Positions 1-8,354 of a DNA stretch of 64,000 nt are shown here, one piece after another. Under the pieces are notes generated by a model. That model was not told where the DNA came from. It did no database searches and saw only the letters and a program-made list of their open reading frames with translations. The first letter of the stretch is position 1. Every line of letters begins with the position of its first letter. Both the position numbers and the translations under genes were made by a program. The DNA comes from Candidatus Bathyarchaeia archaeon (GTDB taxonomy: Archaea; Thermoproteota; Bathyarchaeia; Hecatellales; Hecatellaceae), in contig JAVZMI010000001.1 of NCBI GenBank assembly GCA_038883335.1, positions 115,696-179,695 of the forward strand, in the 5' to 3' direction.

Positions 1-623
1 GGATGCTTCATCAAACCTTCTTTTAGGTAACCTCGGTTGATAACACCTAGAGCGGCCAAGATTAGCACTAAGACGCTGTAGGAGATGGGGCCTGTGTTCG
101 CGAGAAAGTCTGTTAAGGAATAACCTAGCGAGGTTCCAATGACGACGTTGGTAGGGTCGCTCATCATCGTCGCGCTGCCGCCAATATTTGCGGCGAAGAT
201 TTCAGCCATAATGAAAGGGGTTGGATTGATCTCTAACCCGTCCAATATCTCTATGGTCATGGTAGCCATCACTAGAATAACTGTAACTGCGTCTAGGAAT
301 GAGGAGAGACCCCCTGTGATGAGTGGCAGCGTGAAGAACATTAGTACGGGGTGGTGATCGACTGTCTTTGCAATATGTAACCCGACCCACCTGAAGAAAC
401 CTGCCAGTTTAAGTGCTGTCACTATTATGAACATCCCTGCCAGCAGCCCGAGGCTCTCCCAGTTAATGAAGGATAGAACAATATCACTAGGCACAACCCC
501 GGTGGCTACAACTAGTACGGCGCCTATTACAGCAGCAAGAGTTTTATTGACTTTTCCAGATAAAATAAGCGAGTAAGAGAAGATGAAGATACTGATAGCC
601 GTTAGCTGCATAATTTCAAACAT
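1..623 (-). CDS. ArsB/NhaD-like ion transporter (partial, C-terminus off window)
   Basis: The reverse strand is open from an ATG at 623 to the window edge, about 207 residues of the N-terminal half of a polytopic membrane protein. Several hydrophobic segments are visible. A re-entrant-type stretch contains GGSATMMSDPTNVVIGTS, resembling the Gly-rich D-P-x-N signature of the ion transporter (IT) superfamily that includes ArsB, NhaD and SLC13 carriers. These export arsenite or exchange Na+/H+ or organic anions across the cytoplasmic membrane. The substrate cannot be told from this half. No arsenic-resistance partner genes are visible. The next gene is divergent. Confidence 0.85.
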   Translation of the reverse strand, partial: MFEIMQLTAISIFIFSYSLILSGKVNKTLAAVIGAVLVVATGVVPSDIVLSFINWESLGLLAGMFIIVTALKLAGFFRWVGLHIAKTVDHHPVLMFFTLPLITGGLSSFLDAVTVILVMATMTIEILDGLEINPTPFIMAEIFAANIGGSATMMSDPTNVVIGTSLGYSLTDFLANTGPISYSVLVLILAALGVINRGYLKEGLMKH

Positions 624-852
624 TTACAACACTCAAGCAACAAATTATGTAGACTTAGCAAGGTCTTTGATAAAAAAATTAAAAGCTGATAGAAAAACCA
701 TGAATACGTCTTAGTCTAAGATGCCTCAACCATTTATTTCACGAAATAGTTTAACTTCCTTTCTCCGCTAGCTCAATTTTTATCTGTTTATGCCTAAAAA
801 TCTCTTTGCGAAGCAAAAAACTATATGTCTGAAGCTGGGACGCAGGTAGTAT

Positions 853-1599
853 ATGAGTGAAACCGCACCCGCCTACTATCTCTCGCCTAGAGCTTCTATA
901 GGACAAGGAGTCCTTCTGGAAGGTTATAATGTCATATTAGGTTCGACCACAATAGGAGAGAACAGCATAATCGGCTACCAGACAATAATAGGTTTCCCCA
1001 CCAAGGGTAAGCTCAGTTTAATAGATAAGACAGCTAAAAAACCAAGCAAACCAGCATTTTCGCAGTATGACGAGATAAGTGAAGGTGCAACCATTCATGC
1101 AAATTGCGTCCTCCGCAGCTTTAACGTAATCTACGAAGGTGTAAAGCTAGGTAGACGCGTCGAGACCGGCCATAACGTGATGATCCGTGAAGGTGCAGTT
1201 ATTGGAGATGGGACTATGATCGGCTCAGGCAGTCTTATCGAGGGAGGAGGAGTAGAGATAGGGGTTGGGGTGAGCATTCAATCCGCAGTATTTATCTCTG
1301 CACCAATAATGATCGGAGATAATGTATTCATAGGGCCGCGGGCGTGCTTCATAAACGATAAATACCCTCAAAGCAAGGTGAGGAGGAAGACTGTTGTTGA
1401 AGATGGAGCTGTCATAGGTGCGAACGCAATTATAGGCGCGGGCGTGAAGATAGGGGAAGAAGCTGTTGTGGCGGCTGGCTCGGTGGTTACTAAAACTGTC
1501 CCACCCAGAGTGGTTGTCAAAGGTATACCTGCGCGGCGTTACATGACAAGGAGACAATTCGAGACGAAAAAGAGAGAATACGAGAAGTTATCTATCTAA
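853..1599 (+). CDS. Left-handed beta-helix (hexapeptide repeat) acyltransferase
   Basis: This 248-residue protein is built mostly of hexapeptide repeats ([LIV]-G-x-x-x-x), visible as IGENSIIGYQTIIG near residue 35, IGDGTMIGSGSLIEGG near residue 117 and IGDNVFIGPRACF near residue 152. This is the left-handed beta-helix of trimeric acetyl- or acyltransferases (WbbJ, DapH and sugar O/N-acetyltransferase types). The C-terminus VVKGIPARRYM is the usual end of acetyl-CoA-dependent members. The acceptor, a nucleotide sugar or an amino acid, is not identifiable. It overlaps the convergent Lrp gene by 12 nt and stands alone on its strand. Confidence 0.85.
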   Translation: MSETAPAYYLSPRASIGQGVLLEGYNVILGSTTIGENSIIGYQTIIGFPTKGKLSLIDKTAKKPSKPAFSQYDEISEGATIHANCVLRSFNVIYEGVKLGRRVETGHNVMIREGAVIGDGTMIGSGSLIEGGGVEIGVGVSIQSAVFISAPIMIGDNVFIGPRACFINDKYPQSKVRRKTVVEDGAVIGANAIIGAGVKIGEEAVVAAGSVVTKTVPPRVVVKGIPARRYMTRRQFETKKREYEKLSI

Positions 1600-2130
1600 A
1601 ACATAGGCTATGTCGCCGTTGGATGCAGCTGCGGGTTTATTGGGGCTTCGTCCAGTTTGACCGTTCCTCTCGGTTAAGTTCTGAAGGAAGCATCCTTGCA
1701 GCCAGTCTTGGTAAACTTTGACTATCGGGGAAGTGGCTTCGATGTTAATGTCAAGTTTCCTAATCCGCGATATGATTTCGTTTATCTCTGTTTTATTCTT
1801 GCCTAAAATAAAGATCATCAAACCCGGATCTCCTAATGTGCTGAATAATCTAAAGATCTGAGGTATGCTTGCTATTTCCTTAATTAGGTCGTCCCGCTCG
1901 GTGAAGCCTGGGAAATTCGCACTCACACAGATGTGTTCACTCAAACCAAGTTTCTCCAGATCTAAGAGCACAGTATACTTCTTTATAATCCCTGCCTGCT
2001 CCATTCTTCTAACTCGATAGGCGACTACGTTTGGGTGTATGGATAGGTTTTTACCGATATCCGTGAATGGAACTTTCGAATTCTCCACCAACTCGGCTAG
2101 AATTCTTAAGTCAACATCATCGATAGACAA
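1588..2130 (-). CDS. Lrp/AsnC family transcriptional regulator
   Basis: The 180-residue protein has an N-terminal winged HTH (about residues 5-55, DLRILAELVENSKVPFTDIG and the recognition-helix part IHPNVVAYRVRRM). A RAM-type ligand-binding domain follows (about 65-145). This is the classic Lrp/AsnC layout of amino-acid-sensing archaeal repressors and activators. The C-terminal tail of about 35 residues is not part of the usual fold. The start is TTG, preceded by GGAGG. It lies just downstream of cdvC in the same direction (20-nt gap), so it may be read through from the Cdv cluster. The effector is unknown. Confidence 0.88.
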   Translation of the reverse strand: MSIDDVDLRILAELVENSKVPFTDIGKNLSIHPNVVAYRVRRMEQAGIIKKYTVLLDLEKLGLSEHICVSANFPGFTERDDLIKEIASIPQIFRLFSTLGDPGLMIFILGKNKTEINEIISRIRKLDINIEATSPIVKVYQDWLQGCFLQNLTERNGQTGRSPNKPAAASNGDIAYVLDR

Positions 2131-2149
2131 GGGCGAGGAGCCTCCAGTA

Positions 2150-3277
2150 TTATAGAGCCTTAAATTCCTCGAACCACCTAGTGTAGGACTTTATAACTTC
2201 TTGGGAGACACTCGGCTTTCTCTCTCGTAATATTTCCATGAAGTCGGACATTTTAATCTCGCGAGGTTGCGCCCTACACTTGCCGGCGTCGTTCGACTCG
2301 AAGAATTCTCTGACAGTCTTTATGTGAACACTCTGAAAAATGTCGCGGATATCACTTCCAGAGTAGCCTTCCATCATCTTACTAAGTTCTACAAGATCCA
2401 CATCCTGTGAACACCTCAAATTCTTGAGGTAAATTTTGAAGATCTCTAACCGAGATTGATGGTCTGGGAGTGGAACGTAGATCCTCTTCTGAAATCTCCG
2501 AATGAAGGGCAAGTCTAGAGCCCAGGGTTTGTTTGTAGCCCCGATCACATAGATGTGTTGTCTCTTATTTTTGTTTGAGACGTTGTCCATCTCTGTTAAG
2601 AATTGATTTCTCATTCTAGCCTCACCACCAACCTCTTCACTCCGCACCCCAACCAGCGAGTCGATCTCATCTATGAATATGATCGCTGGCTGGCCCCTCG
2701 CAGAAGCCTTCTCAGCAGATTCAAAGAGCTGAGCCACATTCTTCTCAGATTCGCCTAACCATTTGGACATGACTGAGGCTGCGTCAATACAGTAAAAAAC
2801 GGCATCTATCTCCGTGGCGACCGCCGCAGCTAACAGCGTCTTGCCACAACCCGGCGGCCCGAAGAGGAGTATGCCGGTTGGCCATCCTAGCGGAAAGAGG
2901 TCAGGTCTCTTAACTGGGTAGATTATCGACTCCTGAATCGCCCTTTTAGCGTCTTCAAGATCTGCTATATCGCCCCATTTAACGTTAGGCTTCTCGCTCA
3001 GAACTAGCTGTTCAAATTTGGCTGGGGGAGAGTGGTCGCTCAGCTCTTGCCTAGAAACTCCAGTCTTGAGTTCGTTTACCCGTTTTCTGTAGGCATCTAT
3101 GCGTTCCATGTAGACACGATTCTGGGGCGCGTTAGGGTAAAGACTACAAAGCCGTAGAAGAACCTCGATTGCCTGCTGATATTTCGCGATAGCCATGGAC
3201 TTAGAACCTTGGGTGTCAGAATTTATCGCCTCTCGGGCATACTTTACAGCAAACTGTTCAAGCTCGGTTGATGCCAT
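2150..3277 (-). CDS. cdvC: CdvC: Vps4-like AAA ATPase with MIT domain
   Basis: Residues 1-75 form an alpha-helical MIT domain that binds the tails of ESCRT-III proteins. A linker leads to one AAA module. Walker A is GPPGCGKT, Walker B is IIFIDEID, and a pore-loop-like KWLGESEKN and an arginine-finger region (FIRRFQKRI) are visible. The C-terminal helices match the Vps4/katanin class. It disassembles or remodels ESCRT-III polymers during archaeal cell division and vesicle formation. It is third in a same-strand cluster after two ESCRT-III genes, the usual cdvB-cdvC order. ATG at 3277 is preferred over the adjacent TTG because GAGGT lies upstream. Confidence 0.93.
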   Translation of the reverse strand: MASTELEQFAVKYAREAINSDTQGSKSMAIAKYQQAIEVLLRLCSLYPNAPQNRVYMERIDAYRKRVNELKTGVSRQELSDHSPPAKFEQLVLSEKPNVKWGDIADLEDAKRAIQESIIYPVKRPDLFPLGWPTGILLFGPPGCGKTLLAAAVATEIDAVFYCIDAASVMSKWLGESEKNVAQLFESAEKASARGQPAIIFIDEIDSLVGVRSEEVGGEARMRNQFLTEMDNVSNKNKRQHIYVIGATNKPWALDLPFIRRFQKRIYVPLPDHQSRLEIFKIYLKNLRCSQDVDLVELSKMMEGYSGSDIRDIFQSVHIKTVREFFESNDAGKCRAQPREIKMSDFMEILRERKPSVSQEVIKSYTRWFEEFKAL

Positions 3278-3319
3278 CAAAGTACTTCTACCTCAATAAT
3301 GATCTCAAAGTTGGCTATA

Positions 3320-4180
3320 CTATTGGAGTATTATTTTTCCTTCCTCGCAGAGCCGGTTGATAGCGTTCTTCACGTCCTCGCTAGATACGCCGAGGTCTCG
3401 CGCGCATTTTTCGACGCTCATTTCGCCCCCACAGTCCTTGATGTATTTGTAGATCTGTTCCTCCAACTGCCCCTTAGGAATTGGAGCTGGCTTATATTCT
3501 GTGCCCCCTCCTTCGGTTAAAGCGATAGGAGCTTCAGCGGGTTTCTCAGCTGCCAATAGTTGCTGTGGGAGTTCTGGAAACTTCTCACCAATCTTCTCTT
3601 CCGCTATACTTGACGCCTCTTCTAGGACTTTCTTAGCCTCATCGGAAGTGGCTTCGATGATCACATCTCTAGAGGTTACCTCGCCAGTCTCTACCAAGGT
3701 GTCACTCAGCAGAGTGTTTATATCTTCAAGTTCACGTGAAACCTCTGGGACTACTCCTGCTAACTTTCCTTTAGTCTCCTTGACTATGCCGAGCACCGGA
3801 GACATCTGAACTAATAGATCGCCTACTTCCTCCACTGTTTGAAGCCTCAACAGAACTCTCTCCAATGCGAGTTCTGCAGATATCACTATCTTTGCAATCT
3901 TCCTGATCTCAACGCACTCATTGGCATAGATAGCTGCGTGAGTGTCGTCCTTGGATAATTTAGCGCCGATGCAACGTTCGAACATCTCCCTGTCTCTCTC
4001 CTGCAGTTTTGCAGACATCTGCTGAAGTTTAGTCATCTGCGTGTCGATCCTATACATGGCGTGCGCTATTTTCTCTTTAAGAGGAACACGAGAAATGTGC
4101 ATTTTCTCTTCAACCCTTTCCTTCACAGTTTTCTTTCTTACCCCTCCAAATTTATCAAAAAAGCGAATTTTAACCACCAC
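3320..4180 (-). CDS. cdvB: CdvB: ESCRT-III (Snf7) protein with C-terminal winged helix
   Basis: This 286-residue protein has an N-terminal basic, helical ESCRT-III core (about 20-190) rich in charged heptads. A Pro-rich linker follows, with YKPAPIPKGQ resembling a MIT-interacting motif type 2 (MIM2). A winged helix occupies about residues 236-286. In Sulfolobus CdvB the linker binds CdvC and the winged helix binds CdvA, so this is the likely recruiter of the division machinery. CdvA itself is not in the window. The start is GTG. A 20-nt gap separates it from the upstream paralog. Confidence 0.9.
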   Translation of the reverse strand: MVVKIRFFDKFGGVRKKTVKERVEEKMHISRVPLKEKIAHAMYRIDTQMTKLQQMSAKLQERDREMFERCIGAKLSKDDTHAAIYANECVEIRKIAKIVISAELALERVLLRLQTVEEVGDLLVQMSPVLGIVKETKGKLAGVVPEVSRELEDINTLLSDTLVETGEVTSRDVIIEATSDEAKKVLEEASSIAEEKIGEKFPELPQQLLAAEKPAEAPIALTEGGGTEYKPAPIPKGQLEEQIYKYIKDCGGEMSVEKCARDLGVSSEDVKNAINRLCEEGKIILQ

Positions 4181-4199
4181 CCAAACTTGATCGGTGGCT

Positions 4200-4850
4200 T
4201 TACTTGGAGGTGAACTCCCTTTCCGAAGTAGCTGCTCTGTAGGCTGTTGGCAATTCTGGGAACTTCTCTTTAATGCGCTGTTCAGCTATGGTGCCAGCTT
4301 CATTCAAAATCCTTTTGGATTCCTCGTTTATGGTTGTAACATTGTAAGTGGATCCTGTAACGTCTCCAGCCTCAACGATCATCCCATTCATCATCTCACC
4401 TATCGCAGCGAGCTCATAAGAGACCTCAGGGATGACACCTGCCAATCTACCTTTCAACGCATGTATAACTCCAGATATTGGTGCCATCTCAACTATGACG
4501 TCCCCAAACTCCCTAACAGTCTCAAGTCTAAGTAGAACTCGCTCTATAGCCAGCTGGCTGAGAAGTAGAACCTTCGCCATTTTCCTAACTTCTGCGCACT
4601 CGTTTGCATACATTATTGCCCGTTGGGGGTCCTTGGACAGCTCCGCAGCTACACATTTATCGAAAAGCTCTTTGTCATGATTCTGCATTCTTTTGCTTGC
4701 CTGCTCAAGACGCTCTTGCAACAGTTTCAGTCGATAACTCGCCTGAGAAACTCTCTCCCTCAGAGGTATCTTGTGAACTTTGTCTTCTAACCTCTGGAAC
4801 ATTGAATCTCTAAGTTCTCTATCCCAATTTTTCACCAGGTTGTCTGACAC
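4200..4850 (-). CDS. ESCRT-III (CdvB paralog) lacking the winged helix
   Basis: This 216-residue protein is clearly homologous to the neighbouring CdvB over the helical core: both have an ELSKD/KLSKD stretch followed by YANE-x-x-E(V/I)RK, and both have LAGVIPEVS/LAGVVPEVS. It stops after FPELP, a position also present in CdvB. It therefore lacks the Pro-rich linker and winged helix, like the CdvB1-B3 polymerising subunits of Sulfolobus. It probably co-assembles with CdvB at the division site. The start is GTG behind GGAGGAG. An out-of-frame ATG overlaps it (ATGTG). A TATA-like CCATATATTG on this strand lies around 4913-4922. Confidence 0.88.
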   Translation of the reverse strand: MSDNLVKNWDRELRDSMFQRLEDKVHKIPLRERVSQASYRLKLLQERLEQASKRMQNHDKELFDKCVAAELSKDPQRAIMYANECAEVRKMAKVLLLSQLAIERVLLRLETVREFGDVIVEMAPISGVIHALKGRLAGVIPEVSYELAAIGEMMNGMIVEAGDVTGSTYNVTTINEESKRILNEAGTIAEQRIKEKFPELPTAYRAATSEREFTSK

Positions 4851-5121
4851 ATGTTTCTCCTCCGTTTTTTGTCTGCCACAAAAATCTTTGTTCTTGTCAC
4901 AAATTTTTGCTACAATATATGGCGGAGCTAAAAATGTATTAAGTGTGTGGAAAAGGTCTAAGTAAAAAGAGGGTGATTGTTAAGAGTAAAATTTACAAAA
5001 ATGACTCAAACACTATATAAAGAAATAGTGAAATAGGTTCGAAATTCTGCGCCCGCCCCAATCTTCCGGGATTAGCCGTTTTATATAGTGGGGTAGAACT
5101 TGATGTGTAATAGTAAACTTT
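4851..5121 (-). promoter_or_regulatory. Promoter region of the Cdv cluster
   Basis: This gap separates two same-strand operons. A TATA-like element at 4913-4922 (reverse strand) fits transcription of the ESCRT-III genes with a short leader containing GGAGGAG. Further upstream a 9-nt inverted repeat, CACTATATA (5011-5019) and TATATAGTG (5082-5090), brackets a GC-rich segment near 5050-5070. This could be two further TATA boxes or a regulator site. No RNA gene could be recognised between them. Confidence 0.4.
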
Positions 5122-5757
5122 TCACAACTTTTCAATTCCAAGCTCAATGTCGTCCAGTGGTGTGTGCCTTTTCAACTCCATAAGTATGATTCCCCGCCAG
5201 AACTCCTCTTTAATCGCCTTGTAGTTGAGCGCACTAAATACTCCCTTTAGAAACTTTGAGAAGAGTTCCGTACTTTCACGGGATTGGTTTGGCGCCACGC
5301 ATCTTAAAGATATTGTACCGTCGTTATTAATTGAAAGGTTAGCTTCTGAGATGTTCCAAATGCACGCTTCTAACAGTTTCTTGAAGACGCCCAGAGCGTC
5401 GTTGAAACGGGTTGAGAGGTATTTACCATACCAGACACCGGAAAGATACCATCTTTCCTGTAGGGATTCTTTCTCTAGCGGGTATAATCTACTTATTAAA
5501 TGGTCAAGAGTATCGGCAGGTGTAATTACAGCTCCTGCCTTCTTCATTATCTCTATTAACGAATAAAACTCAACAACTTCACTGAGTGAGAGCTTCAGTT
5601 CGTCAGCCCTAATCGCTTGCTCGAAAATCTCATTAACAAAACCGTATACCGACTTCCCGTCCTTATTTGCAATCTCAATTATCTTTTGGAGTAAATCTCC
5701 TCTCACAGCTATGAACTTCTTATCTTTCTTAGGTGTGAAATCCATTTTATTCTCCAC
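5122..5757 (-). CDS. Unknown protein, N-terminal ribbon-helix-helix-like, paralog A
   Basis: I do not recognise this 211-residue family. Residues about 12-50 (KKFIAVRGDLLQKIIEIANK then VNEIFEQAI) look like a ribbon-helix-helix DNA-binding fold: one strand, a helix, a turn and a second helix. The remaining 150 residues are a mixed domain with WYGKYLSTRF, WNISEAN and FLKGVFSALNY. All of this is shared with the next gene upstream, so the two are tandem duplicates. The genes overlap by 11 nt and are surely co-translated. The pair sits directly upstream of the Cdv promoter on the same strand, so a link with division is possible but unproven. Confidence 0.75.
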   Translation of the reverse strand: MENKMDFTPKKDKKFIAVRGDLLQKIIEIANKDGKSVYGFVNEIFEQAIRADELKLSLSEVVEFYSLIEIMKKAGAVITPADTLDHLISRLYPLEKESLQERWYLSGVWYGKYLSTRFNDALGVFKKLLEACIWNISEANLSINNDGTISLRCVAPNQSRESTELFSKFLKGVFSALNYKAIKEEFWRGIILMELKRHTPLDDIELGIEKL

Positions 5758-6319
5758 GTTTAAAGTCGAGGGAGATGATTCCTCTCGAGATATTCCTACT
5801 AGAAAGTGTATAGCCGAACGAGTCCATGAAGCCGATCATGAACGCCGCCAGTAACGTGGTATTGGGTAAAGAGAGCCTCGAACCTATACATGTGACATTA
5901 CCTCCATCCTTACTCCGAGTAATATTAACCTCGGATATATTCCACGGTAATGCCCGCATAGCCCTCTCAAGAGTCCCTAATGGGCTTTCGCTGGGGAGTC
6001 TTATTTTACAACATCTCCCAAACCACTGCCCAGTGCTACGCCACATCTCGTCTAGCACTTCCTTATCGTTTTCGAATCCTTTATCAAGGATGTAGTTCCA
6101 AAAATTTTCGGTTACTAGAATTAATCCAGCCTCCTTCGCCATTTTAAGGATCAGCTGACTATCTACCACCTCACGTAGACTTTGACCATTCTCCTCGCTT
6201 CTTATGAACTCTTCCAGAACTTCGTTAACCATGCCAAAGAGTGTCACATTCTTCTCTTGCGCAATTTTGCTTAACTTATCTACTAGGTCCTCTCTTGCGG
6301 CGAGAAATTTACGTCTCAA
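5747..6319 (-). CDS. Unknown protein, N-terminal ribbon-helix-helix-like, paralog B
   Basis: This 190-residue partner of the downstream gene begins almost identically in pattern (KFLAAREDLVDKLSKIAQEK then VNEVLEEFI). It keeps the second-domain landmarks GQWFGRCCKIRL, LPWNISEVN and FMIGFMDSFGY, and ends at RGIISLDFKR where its paralog has RGIILMELKR. A conserved acidic/aromatic core with no catalytic signature suggests a regulatory or ligand-binding module, possibly working as a heterodimer with paralog A. The start is ATG. The 6320-6500 gap upstream is AT-rich with no clear gene. Confidence 0.75.
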   Translation of the reverse strand: MRRKFLAAREDLVDKLSKIAQEKNVTLFGMVNEVLEEFIRSEENGQSLREVVDSQLILKMAKEAGLILVTENFWNYILDKGFENDKEVLDEMWRSTGQWFGRCCKIRLPSESPLGTLERAMRALPWNISEVNITRSKDGGNVTCIGSRLSLPNTTLLAAFMIGFMDSFGYTLSSRNISRGIISLDFKRGE

Positions 6320-6509
6320 ATTTTTTCACCACCATACGCCGCACATATGCTAACATTAAACAACTTTTGTGTACAAATAACCTACATTCTCATATTCAAA
6401 ACCTTCGTTTGACTCGTCTATTTGAGAAAAAAATACTCCTCTCCCTGCTATGATGTAGAGCCAATTGGTGAACTAATACCTTGAATAACCCTCCAAACTG
6501 TTAGCAAAT

Positions 6510-6519
6510 TTTTTATATG
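6510..6519 (+). promoter_or_regulatory. TATA box of a leaderless small gene
   Basis: TTTTATATGC is centred about 25 nt upstream of the GTG at 6539, the spacing at which archaeal transcription starts on or next to the start codon. This supports the small ORF as a real leaderless gene. Confidence 0.5.
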
Positions 6520-6538
6520 CTAGTAACGTTAAAGCTTC

Positions 6539-6715
6539 GTGGAAGTATTAACCAATAAAGTTCCCTTTAAGGAGCTTAGACGGTGCAAGTCCAAAGATAA
6601 CAGATACTACCTTTCATGCCAAGATTGTTACGAGGAAGACTATAAGACCTATCTTATCTGCCTAGAACTTTCTAGGAAAGGTATAGAACCTTACGAGTTC
6701 TATGAGACATGGTGA
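6539..6715 (+). CDS. Small Cys-containing protein of unknown function (58 aa)
   Basis: A GTG-initiated frame of 58 codons ends at TGA 6713-6715. The product is hydrophilic and rich in Tyr, Glu and Lys. It carries Cys at positions 16, 27, 30 and 41, including the pair C-Q-D-C, so a metal- or cluster-binding knuckle is possible. A TATA box placed for leaderless transcription is the main evidence that it is a gene. No homologous family is recognised. It stands alone between two reverse-strand operons. Confidence 0.5.
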   Translation: MEVLTNKVPFKELRRCKSKDNRYYLSCQDCYEEDYKTYLICLELSRKGIEPYEFYETW

Positions 6716-6777
6716 GCGGCCCAGTTATGTTGCCAGATCTCGTCGCTCAGGGCGAATCTGACGATCAGGCATGAAAA

Positions 6778-7608
6778 TTACTCCTCGATGTCTTCTATGG
6801 CGTGGTGTTCATGAATAGCTCTCAATCTATGCCGCATAATGGTGTTCTCAAGCTCTTCACGTAGTAGATTAAACAGGTTTTTCTGGCATCGAATAAAGTT
6901 GATATTCGACCTATTTCGCGGTCTCTTCAGATCTACATTAATCAAGTTTTTAACTCTCGCCGGCCTCGCGCTTAACACCACTATCCTATCGGCCAGTTCC
7001 ACGGCTTCGGTGAGATTATGGGTGACTAGAATGAAGACTTTTCCTGTACTCTTCCAAAGTTCCACAACTTCACTCCTCAGGGTTTGAGCGGTGAATTCGT
7101 CTAGTGCGCTGAAGGGTTCATCCATTAACACGATCTCGGGGTCGACTGCCAATGCCCTAGCAAGCCCGACACGTTGTTTCATTCCACCGGACAGCTGTTT
7201 CGGGTAGCTGTACTCATACCCCTTGAGACCGACCAGTTCTATTAGTTCCTCGGCGATCCTTCGTCTCTCAGCTTTTGGGACGCCTCGAACTTCCAGGCCG
7301 TACTCTATGTTTTGCAGAGTATTCCTCCAAGGGAATAAGGCGAAAGACTGAAAGACCATACTGATCTTAGGATGTGGGTGGGTTATTCTCTCACCTCGTA
7401 GACGGATCTCACCTGATGTTGGTGCATCTAGCCCAGCCATCATCCTTAGGAGCGTCGATTTACCACACCCACTAGGGCCTATTACGCAGAAGAATTCCCG
7501 ATCATGTACATGGAAGGAGACTCTGTCGAGGGTGGGGATGTTATGGTTGCCGAGTGGGTAAACTTTAGTTACATCAATAATCTCCAAGCAACGTGTCACT
7601 CGTGCCAC
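6778..7608 (-). CDS. ABC transporter ATP-binding protein, NitT/TauT (SsuB/TauB) type
   Basis: This 276-residue nucleotide-binding subunit shows Walker A GPSGCGKST, the Q-loop MVFQSFALFPW, the signature LSGGMKQRVGLARAL, Walker B IVLMDEPFSALDE and the H-loop His in LVTHNLTEA. The sequence is closest in style to nitrate/sulfonate/taurine importers. It sits in the cytoplasm and powers the permease encoded immediately upstream (13-nt overlap). Residues after 215 form an extra basic C-terminal tail. No periplasmic binding protein lies beside it, so substrate and direction are open. Confidence 0.9.
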   Translation of the reverse strand: MARVTRCLEIIDVTKVYPLGNHNIPTLDRVSFHVHDREFFCVIGPSGCGKSTLLRMMAGLDAPTSGEIRLRGERITHPHPKISMVFQSFALFPWRNTLQNIEYGLEVRGVPKAERRRIAEELIELVGLKGYEYSYPKQLSGGMKQRVGLARALAVDPEIVLMDEPFSALDEFTAQTLRSEVVELWKSTGKVFILVTHNLTEAVELADRIVVLSARPARVKNLINVDLKRPRNRSNINFIRCQKNLFNLLREELENTIMRHRLRAIHEHHAIEDIEE

Positions 7609-8354
7609 CTCCTCACCTTTCCTTCAAGAGTCTGAAAAACAAATCTATCAACGGCTATAGCCAAAATGCCAATTACGAATATGCCTGCGAAGGCGTCTAC
7701 GATTAAACCGTCACTTACTGCCAGATTTATGAACGAACCTATCCCAGCGACGCCTGCGAAGATCTCGATGGCCAATATGATCTCCCAGACATGGTCAAAG
7801 GCTAGCCGGACGCCTGTAATGGTCTGAGGTAGGGCCGCAGGTATGATAATCTTTCTTAGTACGTCCAACCTCCCTGTCCTGAAGATAGTGGCCACGTGGA
7901 AATAGTCGTGTGGGATGTCTTTGACTCCCTCCCTCACTGTGAAGTATAGTAGGAAGAATGAGCTGACCATCGCCATGAAGGTGGCGGCCAATCCGCCGGG
8001 GCCGAACCATAGGACGAAGAGGGGCAGTATGGCAAGATTTGGGAGAGCTCCAGCCATGAGGATTATTGGTGTTAAGGCTGAGTCTAGTTTATCTTTAAGT
8101 CCGGTGCAGATGGCAATGGGAACTGCGATGAATAGCCCTATGAGTATGCCGCTTGTTAAGTTTATGAAGCTGTAGAGTACGCGACATAGGAATGGAAGAT
8201 TGAAGAGATCCAGTATTAGGATTGCGAATATGACGGATGGTGGGGGTACCTCCTGTGCTGGAATGATGCCGATTCTGACTGTAAGTTCCCATCCGAGAAG
8301 GATCAAGCTTAGAGGTATGGTGAATAGATATTTTTCAAATGTGAGCCTTCTCAC
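7596..8354 (-). CDS. ABC transporter permease, NitT/TauT (SsuC/TauC) type
   Basis: This 252-residue protein has about six membrane helices and the BPD_transp_1 coupling-loop region. Visible features are TVREGVKDIPHDYFHVA, RKIIIPAALPQTITGVRLAF and a C-terminal VDRFVFQTLEGKVRRW typical of SsuC/TauC permeases. It starts at GTG 8354 and overlaps the ATPase gene, making a two-gene operon. The matching substrate-binding lipoprotein is missing from the neighbourhood and must be encoded elsewhere if this is a functioning importer. Confidence 0.9.
   Translation of the reverse strand: MRRLTFEKYLFTIPLSLILLGWELTVRIGIIPAQEVPPPSVIFAILILDLFNLPFLCRVLYSFINLTSGILIGLFIAVPIAICTGLKDKLDSALTPIILMAGALPNLAILPLFVLWFGPGGLAATFMAMVSSFFLLYFTVREGVKDIPHDYFHVATIFRTGRLDVLRKIIIPAALPQTITGVRLAFDHVWEIILAIEIFAGVAGIGSFINLAVSDGLIVDAFAGIFVIGILAIAVDRFVFQTLEGKVRRWHE

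Noticed and set aside
5030-5075. GGTTCGAAATTC resembling a tRNA T-arm
   Set aside because: No matching acceptor stem, anticodon arm or D-arm could be found around it.
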